Positions 1 through 11,500 of a stretch of 64,000 nucleotides of DNA are shown piece by piece (the stretch's first letter is position 1; every line of letters starts with the position of its first letter). Under the pieces are notes generated by a model. That model worked only from the letters and a program-made list of their open reading frames with translations, ran no database searches and was not told the origin of the DNA. The stretch is from NCBI GenBank assembly GCA_027605045.1, contig JAQFWX010000006.1, forward strand, positions 682,001 to 746,000. The letters are read 5' to 3'. Source of the stretch: Phallus indusiatus. Taxonomy: Eukaryota; Basidiomycota; Agaricomycetes; Phallales; Phallaceae. Both the position numbers and the translations under genes were made by a program.

Positions 1-2040
1 ATTTTGATCTGAACGCTAGGCTTGATTACTCTCTTCCTCCACCCTGCTCTTCCTACACCCGTCCTCCGCGGATGTGTACTCTACCATTATGCGTCGTCTC
101 GTCGTCTCCTTTGCTCAAGAATCCCTCAGTTTGTCTTATACATGTCAATTACTTCTTGTATAGCACGACCGTGTAGATATATACTCGTTTTTCGATCTGC
201 ACACACTACTACATCAACAACACTGTCTCTTAATGTTCCTTAAACAAGTTCAAGTGAACCTTCCGATCCTAAAACTATGGATTAGTGAAACATTGAGGAG
301 ACGAAATCACAATAGGGTCCCTGTATGTGACTTACACGGCTGACTTTGGTGAAAACATTCACGTCGATCCGCATGTAAGGACCCGCTAGATAAGCACGCG
401 ACCCGGCGTCGACGCACACTGTGGCGTGACTTAAATAGATCAATATGACACCTTCAAGCGGTTTGGCTGAAATGTTTGTGATGGGCGGACTGGTAATCAC
501 AATGTATTTAAACTCACCATTAGCCTGGTAGATCTCATGCCAGTTATCTGGAGGTCGTCTTAAGCCTCTCCCGAGCAGTGGAAGACAACGAACACGTCGA
601 GTATAAGCATCCACAATATTCGCGCATTAGCACCAAAATAACGTCAAGATCAGGAGCGTTGCTTCTTTCATTGAAATTGTGATATAGGCCAGGAACAGAT
701 CTGGATTGTCTACTCCGTACGCGGATGCGCATTACGCCCTCAACCAACTTTAGATGGTTTGTAACTTACGGTTCTTCAGTTCCATCTTTGTGAGCATTGA
801 GGTAGTGTAGGCTTTAGCTTCTTCAATAGTCCAAGCTATGCCCACCGATGGCGGCACACTGAAAATCCGTCAATGCGTACATTACAAGCGGGGAAGAAGT
901 ACCGTCCCCACCAAGTACCGTTCAAGAGCCTTTCATACATCAACGCACATAATGTCCTCAACTAGAGCCTACGTTCTATGACTTAAAATTCATCTAGAGG
1001 ATGATGATAATTTGCAAGCGCATTCGCGGCCTAAGGGTTGACTTCGATAAGAGAATAGAACTGAGACGATGAGAGGGAGAGAAACGCGCAGGTTACAGGC
1101 CTGACGTTTCTACCAGATCCGTCAATGGTGAGACGCCTGCTTTCCTTTATATAGTTGCGTTAAATAGACGGAACCATGCTGATAACACGGTCAGAATAGC
1201 CACATACATAAGGCAGGGATGGAATTGGGGCTGGGTTCTAATAGTCTTCTTCTTCGGGTAATATGCACCGTTTGTGGACATTCAGCAAGAAAAGACGAGC
1301 AGATAGCGGCACGGAGTTAATGACCATCGCGACCGCGGACTTGGCCGATGCTCTGAGAGTACAATCTATGTACCTTGTCTGGACAAAGCATAGCTATCCA
1401 TTGGCAAACCAAATGCAAGCTGAAGCAATTGAAACGCGAATATACTTTCTTCTGTGCAAGATCATTCAAGGGTCTATAGAGAAGGAGAAAAACACGATAA
1501 ACCATTGCGCTCAAGTGTCCAGAATCGGTGGCGGAAAAAGTGTTTGCGACATCCTTTTCTGGCGTATCTGGCGATAAAATTTCCAATCTGGTACGACTCT
1601 GTACGACGGCTGGTGAGACAGAAGATCTTTTCCTTGGAATAAGAATAGCGAAGACTAGACTGGGTTGAAAGACATTGACCAGAATAGCCCCCAATGTTCG
1701 GATCGTAGCTAGACTGTGCCAGTGCATATCGAAAGCAGATAAGGGATGCTGCTGGAGAGTCCGGTTTCCGAATCAGCTGGAACTTATCATCGAGCGGTAC
1801 TAGTGGGGGTCCAGGGTGACTGCAAGTTGAGAGTGCTGGAGAGGGGTTCGATAATTTAGCGCACGATACAAAAAAACCGCTAGATAAGTAAATTGTTGAA
1901 ATCTCCACAGGCCAGCATGCTGCGCGGTGCCCTGCCCCTGGACCCGGAAACAACCCATCATAATCCAGTGAAACTGGACCCTTCCTATTGTCCCACCTGA
2001 CCCCAGAGCGCAACAACAGGAGGTAGAATATAGTTGGTAC
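1..2040. repeat. Duplicated NLR upstream flank, copy 1
   Basis: No gene is supported here. The stretch is recognisably the same sequence as 45395-47180 and 59510-60960, with many shared landmarks in the same order: a ccgcggat block near 66, an atagcacgacc block near 161, and the ggaggtagaa block near 2020. Those two other copies lie directly upstream of NLR-B and NLR-C, which are transcribed leftwards. This copy is therefore probably the upstream flank of a further NLR left of the window; that is inference. Reading frames inside it are short and are not conserved between copies. Confidence 0.6.
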
Positions 2041-3318
2041 CGGAATTAGGGTGGTGCAAGTGGCGTTGTGCAGGTCGCGTTGAACAGAAACAGACCACGT
2101 TGAGCGATCGTGCTTGAGCTAGGGCTGGCCGGGACAATGAACGTGTTTATACCGCCAGCGGTGCGTGAGCCATGGCCCAATTCTAGACCCGGTTTTTGCT
2201 GTTTCGTCTAGTTACAGAAAGGACCAAAAATTGTTAGTTTTGGGATTTGACGCGTTGATGAGGTTGACCACAACAGAATGGTATGAAAGCTACGGGTGGT
2301 TCAATGTATTAGGAGCATGTGAACGCGTTCAAATGTGAATGTGTCAGACGAGGCGTGGTTTGCCATGCCTGTACTACGCACGGAGATAATGGGGGTGAAA
2401 CTGTCTTTTGATTGACGATATAAACCACTATGCCAACGTCTGTCTAGCAAAAGTTGCGGGGATGTGCAGGCGCAAAGGAAGGCATTCCCCACACCAATAA
2501 TGGTAATGTGGGAAGGGTTGCAGTACTGCTTGAGCACTTGAAGACAGAGCTGGATCAAGTTGGAAGGGGTCTTTTGAAGGTTCATGTCGACCATGAATGC
2601 GTACATGATTCAGATGCAGAGTGAATGCAGGGTGATTGGTAAACGAATTCTCCTCTGTTACTGATTAAAAAGTCGTCAATATCATGCCTTTGTTTATCAA
2701 AAGCGAAGGACGTTACAGCTGTGCTTTTCCTAAGAGTTTGCTCCCGACAAATTATTGCTAACTCCTCTAACAGCTGTTATTGATAATTCACCCTCACTAA
2801 GTTGGGTGGTGAATACATCGGCGTTGGAAGGGTTCGTTGTGGGTCAAAGTGGGAAGTTATTAAGAACCCAGTATTGACAGAGTAATCACTGGTACTGAAC
2901 GTTGAACGTGAACATTCCAGTTTGCGAGGACAAAAGTCACACAAACATGAGTTAGGATAGAGTGTTGATAGAGTGCGACTGCGCGTTCCGAAATATCTTG
3001 GTAGCGAAGCCTTTAGAAAGACGTGACTCAAAAACGGGCGATGCAGACGATTTGCACGCGATCACGTAAAGGTGTGAAGGAGATTGACTCGGCATGTTGT
3101 TCCAGACAATTGTATGCGACAGCGTTTTACACTAATGGATATGGATGCCGAATAAGATCTAAAAATACATGGCGAAGCGCATAAGAGGGCTGTCACCTGC
3201 TGTCACCTGCCGTCTGTCGTTCATTGGTGGATGGTGGAAATCATAGACCAATCCCCCGGAACATGACGACGGTCAGTAGTGAAGACCAGTGTCTACGAAA
3301 GTAGATGCGCATATACTG
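2041..3318. other. Gene-free stretch
   Basis: I see no conserved reading frame, RNA gene or mobile-element end here. Frames are short and low in recognisable content. It ends at the stop codon of the kinase gene, so the first bases to the left of 3319 should hold that gene's 3' untranslated region. Confidence 0.4.
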
Positions 3319-4732
3319 TTAACGGGCAGAAGTGTACTTAAACCATGGATGCTGTACAACCTCTTGTATAGTAATCCTTTCTTCTGGGCGGTACTTGAGC
3401 ATCTTCTCCAATAGGTCACCCAAAAGTAAGACCTCCCCTTCCTCCAGCCGCGTCCCAGTAGTTTCGATCATCGGCCCTTGGTCCGCCTCCAGAGGCTCGT
3501 CCTGCTCTCCGATCTCCCGCAGCTTCTGGCGGATGGAGCTCTTGGTGGCAGGCAGTAGAACTCCTTCTTGCCTTTGAATTTCCGTGGACCTCGGCTCACC
3601 GTTTTCCTCAAACCACAGCTGCCGGTGCTCGAAGGCGCTCCACCAAGGCTCTGGTAGCTTGCCTAGCGTCCCAACGGTCTCTTTTACAACTTCTGTGTTG
3701 CCGAGGAATGGGTCGAAGAGAGGGAACCCCGCACGAATCTCGAATATTGTACATGCCAACCCCCAGATGTCAGAAGCAGTGCTGAAACTAGATTCGAAGC
3801 GAGCTTCCGGGCACACGTAATGTATCGCCGTGGCTGGTTCGTAATCTATTGGCGGACGGTTTGCGGCAAAGGACTGACCAAAGTCAATGACAGTGATGTT
3901 TTCTTGTAGGAGGAATGAGGAAGAGAGACGAGCGTTGTCAATGGGTGAGACAAGCTCTCGGGGAGCGCACGGCCCGGGTGGAGAGTGGTCACGAGTTACA
4001 ATCTTTTCCGTCTCAGGCTCGCCCAGAGTCGAGTAGATTTCGTTGTCCGACCATCTGTAAACATGGTCAGAGGCCTGGAAAAGGATGTTGGACAATGTCA
4101 GGTCTGGGCAGAGCAATCAATAAACGGTGACTTTTAACAATGTGACACCGTCATGAATACAGAACTGACAAACCTCCGTGAACAAGTCCTGCGGAATGCA
4201 TGAGCTCTACCACCGTAGCGGTTTGCTTTGCCACCTTCCTGGCCAGATCTCCATGGAGCCGCTTGCTCCCAGATACCTTCCCTGGGCAGTATGATATAGA
4301 GTGTACACTTGGTCCAGCAAATTGATAGACAAGGCATAGATGTGTTCCGTTAGGCCCTTCCTCCATGAAATAATCCTTGATGACCTGGACACTGTGATGA
4401 TCGGCGTTACCAGCGGCACGGAGGATGCCATCCAGCTTAATGGGAACGGCGAGCTCTGCAATCTCATCCTTCGGCCTAGAGGATTTTTGGGCAGAAAGAA
4501 CCTTCAAAGTCACGAGAGTCCCCGAGAGAGATGACCGTTCCTGCTGGTGCTGATCGCGTGCAAGCCAGACAGTAGACGAGCCTCCGAAACCCAACTTGTG
4601 CAAGACTCTGTAGCGACCGTTGGCGAAGATATCACCAATTGAAACCGGATGAAATCCACCAGGTCGGTATAATTCGACATCCTCGATGTCATCGAGTCGA
4701 GAGGGATAGTATCGTGGGCGTGGCTGGGACAT
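3319..4732 (-). CDS. SRPK-like serine/threonine protein kinase
   Basis: Protein kinase resembling the SR-protein kinase family, expected to phosphorylate Ser/Thr on protein substrates in the cytoplasm or nucleus. I predict two exons, 4174-4732 and 3319-4103, with a 70-nt intron (donor gtttgt, acceptor cccag). They give 447 residues in frame. Visible motifs: glycine loop LGFGGSSTVW at residues 47-56, ATP-binding lysine in VTLKVL (Lys77), catalytic loop VHGDLTLSN around Asp187 (HGD instead of the usual HRD), DFG at 260-262, and CPE in place of APE. A long acidic insert lies between DFG and the C-terminal PEERITIQEVVQHPWF end. The intron falls exactly inside the catalytic loop: the Asp codon is split across it. 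The start at MSQPRPRYYP is preferred over an in-frame ATG at 4861 because the extra 43 residues look unconserved. All catalytic residues are present, so it is probably active. The substrate is unknown. Confidence 0.87.
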
Positions 4733-7700
4733 CGTAGAAATACCACGCAACATCACTTGCAGAGACGTGCGAAGCTGTTGCGAAATGATATTACTTGCTG
4801 GTGTTTGAAAGTAAGAAATCGGGTACCGCCACATCCGTAGTGAGTATACGTATGCGAACAAGCCCTACGACTCGTTAAAGCCAAGTGGTTCTCGCTGGGG
4901 CAGGCAGAGCTCGTGATTGCCTTATACATTAATGATAATAACATATAAACAAACACTGGAATCTAGTGGACGGAGAGACGAAGAACCTCAAGCTTGGTCG
5001 GAATCATCGAGTTTGAACGGATTACATCATCGTGTGACATCATCAGACTGACTTCCGTCCAAACTCCGTCCACTCTATGGCTATCGTGTCCACCGTCCAA
5101 GCTGATACCAGCTGATGCTCTAACTTCAACGAACGAAGAAGTAAGCTTTCTACCTGTTTTCACACTATATTGATATCTGATTCTCGTTATTAGAGGAACT
5201 GAACCAGATTAGACCAAGTTTGTCTTCGTGGTCTACGCAACTTGAAACTGTGGCTTTTGGCTTAACATGCCAGGAGATGCGTGTGCATATTATTTCCTTA
5301 TATTCCTCTGTCTCTCAATCCTGCAATTTGTTCTTAACGCAAAGGTATTCTTCCGTCCAATAGATTTGTGAATTTGACGGTTTATTCGCAAGTGATTGGC
5401 TTCTCACTTCAAGTTTCTATTCCTATAAACGTGCCGCTGTAACCGTGAATATATGTAATATCTGGTTTGTGAAGCACAATACGACAAAGCTATGGCGAAA
5501 GAAGAAATAAATCTACGGCTTACAAGAGGTAATTATACACGACTTAGTCTTGAAATTATAAGTACACATCGTCTATGAATCTCCAAGCTCTCCTTGCAGT
5601 ATACCGCTGATTTCGAGCGAACTTACAAATACCCTCCAAGTGAACCTCTATCTTCGCTCAGACTTGTCAGCTCCGCGATGGGACTGCTCTACAATAGGTG
5701 GCGCATTACCCTCTTTTGACGACGGGCTTTTTGGGTCACCACGGTTCGGGTTCGGCCTCGCCAAACGAAACTTGCGATGGTCTGTGCAACGACCGTTTCC
5801 TCAGCCATCGGATTGACGTCGTTGAGAGTGTGCCAGACCCAATTCATAGACACGATCACTGCGTGCCATGTTTCACTTCATACTCCAGTGGGATTACTCT
5901 CAATTATGCACCGATGGAGCCTTACAAGTTCTGAAAAGCCAGCCGCTATAATGTGTCACACATATCGTTCTTCACGCTGTTTGGTGAATGCTGACGTGGA
6001 TGGATTTATTTGAACCACACTCTTATCTTTGCTTTCGCCGTGTCTACGTTCATCGCCATCAAGTTATCGGGGCTTTGGGAGACTGTGTATTGCACAATGT
6101 TGCCCAATTATGCATCATTTTCTGGTTTAATCCGGTGTTTCGGCCTAAGAGCTAGGTTTGGGCTCCTCTCTTTCTCCACTTGTTCTTTCTGCTCCGTCCA
6201 CCTGATGATACATACTCTACAATCGTGCGCCCCTTTGTTGATTCCTTTGCTTAGAGTGTCTTTCACTTTGTCATCCGTAAGCTATCCTTGCCGATCGTAA
6301 TCCAAAAGAAGATAACTGATGCAATACAGCAGATGACACCAAACGAGCACTCAGGTTAATGATGCATGGGCAGACGCGAACTAGAGGTTTTCTGAACGGG
6401 CACGAACATACAACAGAATCCTATTGAATGCTCTTTTGATTCTCCCTATGAAAGATTAGGCAAATTGCCGCGACACATGGCGAATCGCTGTCAGGGAATG
6501 AGTTGAACTGATGCGTCATTCCAAGAGACGGTCTCGAGGTAAGCGAAATTATGTCTATATGCACGAGGATGTTGGCTCACATTCTGCTAGGCAAACTATC
6601 ACTGTCAACTGTAATCTCCAAAAAATAGCCTGCGCGCATTGATGGAAGCAATGGCGCAGTGCGATAGGTCACGTCAAACGTTGACGAGACGAGCGTAGTC
6701 TTGAGCATGGGTAAATGGAAGCGGGAGGTTTACTGAAGGAGGATGAATCCCAGAGGATGTTCGTTTGTCTCTGCACATCCTTTTTGTCTCCCTTTGAACA
6801 ACGGCAATTTCAGGCAGTTAACACGCGTAACGTGTAGCGCGACACAATTGTGACATGACGCGCGCGCAGGGCTTTTTTGAACTGCTCGCACAACATACAA
6901 CAAACCATTTATGTCGTTCGGACGCTAACAAACCTGCTTGTTTAGATTTATCTACCAGTTTACCTATAGCAATACCATGAGTACAACGCCTTGGGTTCCT
7001 TTCCTTTCGTCGCATCGCCGGCTTCAAACACACTCAACGAATACACTCAATAAACAGCGATCCAAGCTTTATTCCGCCTAAATGTCTTCCCTTCCATCAG
7101 GAACGTTGCGGATAGCTGGCACAGCACCATCTTCTGATGGTGGGAGATTGGCCGGTCGCCAGTCACCACCTACGGGTTCAGCCTAGACAAGTAGCCGTGT
7201 TATAGCCTATGCAACGGGCGTAGGGTTTGCGTCTCCAGTCACCAGATCAACGCCGTCGAGAATGCGACAAACACAGGCGAATACCCAGCTTCTTGTTCAT
7301 GAAGACGCGATTACCGAGTGCAGTGTGCAACGCTGTAACTCAGTGGGGCTGCTATCTCATGCACTACTAGAGCCGTGCAAACATAAAATTGGCAAGACTA
7401 CCATTCTCTTTGACTCGCATGCAAGCATTCTGAGCACCTAACATCAGGTGTCCGCGTCATCGGCCGGATTCCATCGATGTGGTCACCGTCACCTAGGTCT
7501 AAGCGACTTATGGAAAGCCCGTCTCTATAGTGTGTCACAGACACATACTGATCATACTTTCTCAAGACAGGCCCTCGAAGCCCACATTTGTCGTTTATCT
7601 ACGCCAAACAGGAGTTTATTGTCGGCACTGGGAACCTTACCAGAGTTAACGTTGACTCTGAGCCTGATCAACGCGACGGCCGCCTGGGCATGGCCCATCT

Positions 7701-7887
7701 TATGGACCTTGCTTGTCGATGACGAGTGCTGTACGCAGCACCGTGCTTTCCGCTCGATGTTCTCCTGTGAACGGGGGTTTTACCTACGGATTACCGTCAT
7801 AACTTGTTTTTTCCCTGAAAATGTCAGATGCTTCAAGTGCTTGAGTGTCGGACTTGTTATCTCTGAATAACAGAAAGCACGAAGAAC
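4733..7887. other. Gene-free stretch with weak internal repetition
   Basis: No gene is supported. The upstream region of the kinase occupies the left end. Segments near 5740-5930 and 7150-7370 share scattered similarity (cacc...gggttc...gcctcgcc-like blocks and a run about a cap of catgc), suggesting old duplicated remnants. No frame survives in either. A GC-rich patch of acgcgcgcgc type lies near 6860. Confidence 0.35.
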
Positions 7888-9414
7888 TCACATCGTTTCT
7901 TTAGCCCGTCTGTCCAGCATACCGACTGGGTTTACATTTTTAAACAGTTTTGAGGTAAAGGAAGGTGTTGATGTTCGCGAGATGAACCTGCTAGGGACCA
8001 GGGAATACGACATGAAATCTCCGTTTTCGCAGGAAATGGAAGGCCTATCCTCTGCGAAGCAACCCAATATCAAGATATTAAGATAACTGACGATAGCATT
8101 GGAACCTGGTGACTAGAGAATGAAGGAGCAATGACGCTTACAATTGTGTCCTTGGCCCGAGCCACCCTCCAACCGCTGACTTTTTTCCCAGTCCGCAGTC
8201 TTTTCCCATTCCAGCGATAGCATTCTCGTATCAGAATGTAAGGAGCTCGCAGCTGTAAACGCAGGTGTAAGTCTTTTTATCACCCTACTCATTCGTTCAG
8301 ACGCTGTAAAATCTCTCTAGATCTGAGGTGATGGATGCGGGAAGAAGCAGTCTGCTTTGGATAGTAACTAATTGATCAAGTGTTGCGCAAATGTCCTGTC
8401 AAACTGCGGTTTCTGTCAATATAGCTATAAGCCGCACACTGAACTCTGGAGCAAAGAAGGCTTCACGAAAGATGCGCGAGACTATGGACGCAAGCAGTAC
8501 ATAGATGTATCTACACACCAGGCCCATAACGTAAGTACATACATTTGCGCTAAAACGGCTCTACGAAGAAGGCAAATGCCACGTCAAATCGTACCCGCTA
8601 ACAAGGACATCGGCGAATTAAATCAGTGATGAGAGCTGGTAATGATGCTGCAGTTGTCGATGAATTCGAAGATTAGCCAACCCAAGAGCGCGGGTTGAGC
8701 CTTCGATAGTTGCATAAGCTTTGATAATTGATTCTAAAGCTCTGATTGTGAAGAAATGGGAATAGACTTTTTCAGAAATGCAAATCCCAACCTGCCAAAA
8801 AATGAACAAAAAGATCCAATGAGCACAATGACTCAAAGCAAATCACATATGCACGCGAATCACGCACTTGCATAGCCATTCCATTGTCTCTCGAGACGTC
8901 TGCCATTGCATCGTACGAAATTGACGTTTGGGTACACATCTGGATGGAACCAAAAGTGAATGATGCGGGCCGAAATATTGTCCTGGAAAAGCTTCAAGGA
9001 GTCAGAACTGACCATGTGGCATAGATATCGATCACCAACAGTGTGTCGACCTGCTAAGAGAACTGTACATGTTGCTACCCATAAATAACTTAATTTCTGA
9101 GCCGGGCTAAGACTCGCTCGATATTTTTGAGCTTGTGAGGAAATAGCGGGTGGTAATAGTAATGATCCCAATTCTTCCTGCACCTGCTTCATTGTCTGTG
9201 ACCGGGATCTCTCATTCCTTTCCAGCACGCGACAACAAGAATGATGATGACGGTGCAGCGCTGACGATGTGCTTCTTTGAATAGAGCTATCTGCACTAGA
9301 CCTAAGTCTGCAACTTTCCTGCGCTCTCTTTCCCGCCCGCTTATTGATCAGAGGCGTGCCGTTGCTGACAGTCGATGCGCTCGAAGGAAAACGGGGTATA
9401 CTGGCGATAGTCAA
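7888..9414 (-). pseudogene. Degenerate gene fragments, unknown family
   Basis: Not recognised. A 184-residue open frame (8860-9414) contains SSALHRHHHSCCRVLERNER and, further on, PAISSQAQKYRASLSPAQKL and LLAGRHTVGDRYLC. A second fragment at 7888-8073 ends LDRRAKETM. Related text occurs on the opposite strand at 48750-50000 (LSALHRHHRPCYRMLEGNRR; LGRRAKQLM), so this is a duplicated coding sequence, now broken in both places. The first frame is open for a long way and could still be an exon of a living gene. I see no complete gene around it, no start context I trust and no domain I can name. The order of the two fragments differs between the copies, which suggests rearrangement. Confidence 0.35.
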
Positions 9415-9445
9415 AGACTACTGAACAACGCGCTGCCCATTCCCA

Positions 9446-9466
9446 GATGATGATGATGATGATGAT
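9446..9466. repeat. (GAT)7 microsatellite
   Basis: Seven uninterrupted GAT units just upstream of the degenerate frame ending at 9414. It is a simple repeat with no evident function. Confidence 0.9.
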
Positions 9467-10337
9467 ATCGGCGGTTTGATAGAGGTACCGTGACTTTGGA
9501 GTTGCACACCAGACGTCCTCGTGTTTTGATTACAATTCCTGAGACATGATCATTTGTTCGGTATTGGTTCGTGGCCACCAGATGTGCGGAGCGTTCTCCA
9601 GTTACCGATCGAGTTGTGGTGCTTGGATGTACTGATCCCGGACAAGATTTCTAACCCAACCATCATAAATAACTCCACAAAATAGATAAAATAGAATAAA
9701 GGTTTCTGTATACCTTACAGTTCTCCTCATCCGCTTCGTCTATCAGCGCTTCTGTCAGAGTCTAGCATTCCTTTCTCCATGAACAAAGTCTATGGGTTTG
9801 TTTTCCCAAGTCATAGTGATAGCTGCTGTTAACAGTTTTTGATTTGACTATTAAACAAAAATGCATTAACGATAGTGGGATTTTCATTGATACCTTGCTC
9901 TTACGTGCCGTTTCTCTGGAAATCCTCTTGAGCACTTTTTTTCTCGAAGTATGACGTGGCAAGACACGCGGTCCGCGGCCCACCAGTTTAGATCGATATG
10001 CAACAAAATCTAGTATATCATATTATATTTCAGTGCACAATACAATGCGGTATGATCGCAAATGAATACGAACAGCGAGCTCTCCTTCACCGCAACACAT
10101 TGAATACGTCTACAGAGCAGCAAGACAAAGTTCCTAGTTCCTCTTGTAGTTTCGCAATCTTCAGTTCGTGTAGGGTTCGGAAGCTCTTCAGTCAAGTGAT
10201 CTAACAAGAAAAGCAATAGAGTTAATAACGCTAAACACGTGGAAGAGAAAGGAAATCTACCATCTACCAATGGTGCAAACGCACCACGTACTTTTTAACC
10301 CACCACCGCATAAGCCCATCCCACAGCTGATGAATTT
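9467..10337. other. Gene-free stretch
   Basis: I see no supported gene, RNA or element end. Frames on both strands are short and overlap each other. Confidence 0.35.
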
Positions 10338-10705
10338 TTACTTGAGCCGCTTCATCTCGATCATTCTTGCACGTTCGTCATCATTATCATTCTGCAAAAG
10401 CAGGACAAGGTTCATTCAGTCAGTAACACATCTTATGAAGGAAGCGATTCTCTTACCACTTGAACGTTGGCCTCAGTTGAACCAACATGGGCAGCAGCAA
10501 ACGTTTTTGCGTCCATTAAGATATATCCTAGACGAGTCCATAGTTACTCCAATTCGACGTAAAGCATCCGTATGTGGGTTTCACATTGTTCTTTGAGTTC
10601 TTTCGGCTGTCGAGTGTACCAGAAAATCAGACCTGTTGTCTTCCAAATAATTAAAAGCGCGAATAATTAACTCACACTAATGATCAATGCAATAGCTGGC
10701 TTCAT
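10338..10705 (-). CDS. Candidate small spliced gene, unknown product
   Basis: Weakly supported. On the minus strand an ATG at 10705 opens a hydrophobic start (MKPAIALIISLIFWYTRQP), like a single membrane anchor, across a plausible 45-nt intron (10633-10677, gtgtga...aacag). That frame meets a stop at 10544. A second run from ATG 10516 (MDAKTFAAAHVGSTEANVQV) joins across a clean 65-nt intron (10392-10456, gtaaga...ttgcag) to NDNDDERARMIEMKRLK and a stop at 10338. The well-formed intron and the charged, ordered tail suggest a real small membrane-associated protein. The two parts do not join without an extra very short intron. It could be one gene, two fragments or chance. Confidence 0.25.
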
Positions 10706-11500
10706 TTTCAACCAATTGATTCATTTAAAAATTTTTGGACCGTCCAATACGTTGAATCGCCCGGAGCTTCTTCAAGCTTCAAGTTTTGACCGAATATAGC
10801 ACCATAAGTAGGCGTATCCTCTTTATAGGATCTTTTTCGAAGAATATGAGCATCCAGTTGAGTATGAAAGAGTCTGATGAGATGAAAGTGTTGGCATTTC
10901 CCGGGCCGGGACGAACTTGGGGAATGCGACAGTTGGTGGTTCCGTAGCGAATGGACGACCGAGCACTTCGTGAGGCAAAACAATGATTAGGAGCATTTGA
11001 AGTAAGTGGATTCGATGTTTTATCTAATGATAGTGTCGAAACCACAGTGAACACTAAGAGCGAAAGAACGAATGGCGCTTCAAGATTTTGTACTTGCCTG
11101 AACCTTTATCTTTTTGCTAACTCTGGAGAAACATTCTCAACACTAGAAGTTCTTCATTGAAAATTTCAAAAATACCCTTGTACTCTCGGCCGTTTGTTAA
11201 GAAGACAGCACTTTGAGCTCAAACCAAACTGCTTGAAGACCGTCTCGGGTCTGCTGTGTTTAAATTTGACGCCGGTGCGTGCACGTCCAGTGAATGCCGG
11301 TCATTGATTGGCGGATGCTGGATCGATTCGATTTTGGGAATAATCGATTTATGTGATTTTTTGCATCCACGCGGTGACGCGCGTGATTTCAGGCTCAAGT
11401 TTGAAGCCGAGGTAATAGTAATATTTGTCTCAATAATATGTTTTTCCAACTTGAACTGTTCAATAAATACAAATGCATATATTGAGAATTCTGTGTGGAC
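10706..11500. other. Gene-free stretch downstream of NLR-A
   Basis: No gene seen. The right end, just past the NLR-A stop at 11501, should hold its 3' untranslated region. Unlike the 3' flanks of NLR-B, C and D, this flank shows no clear match to them. That fits NLR-A being the most diverged copy. Confidence 0.35.

Noticed and set aside
1263..2016. Overlapping frames of 104-180 residues on both strands
   Set aside because: The same DNA is repeated near 46.5-47.2 kb and 60.6-61.0 kb, where these frames are broken. No motif is recognised.
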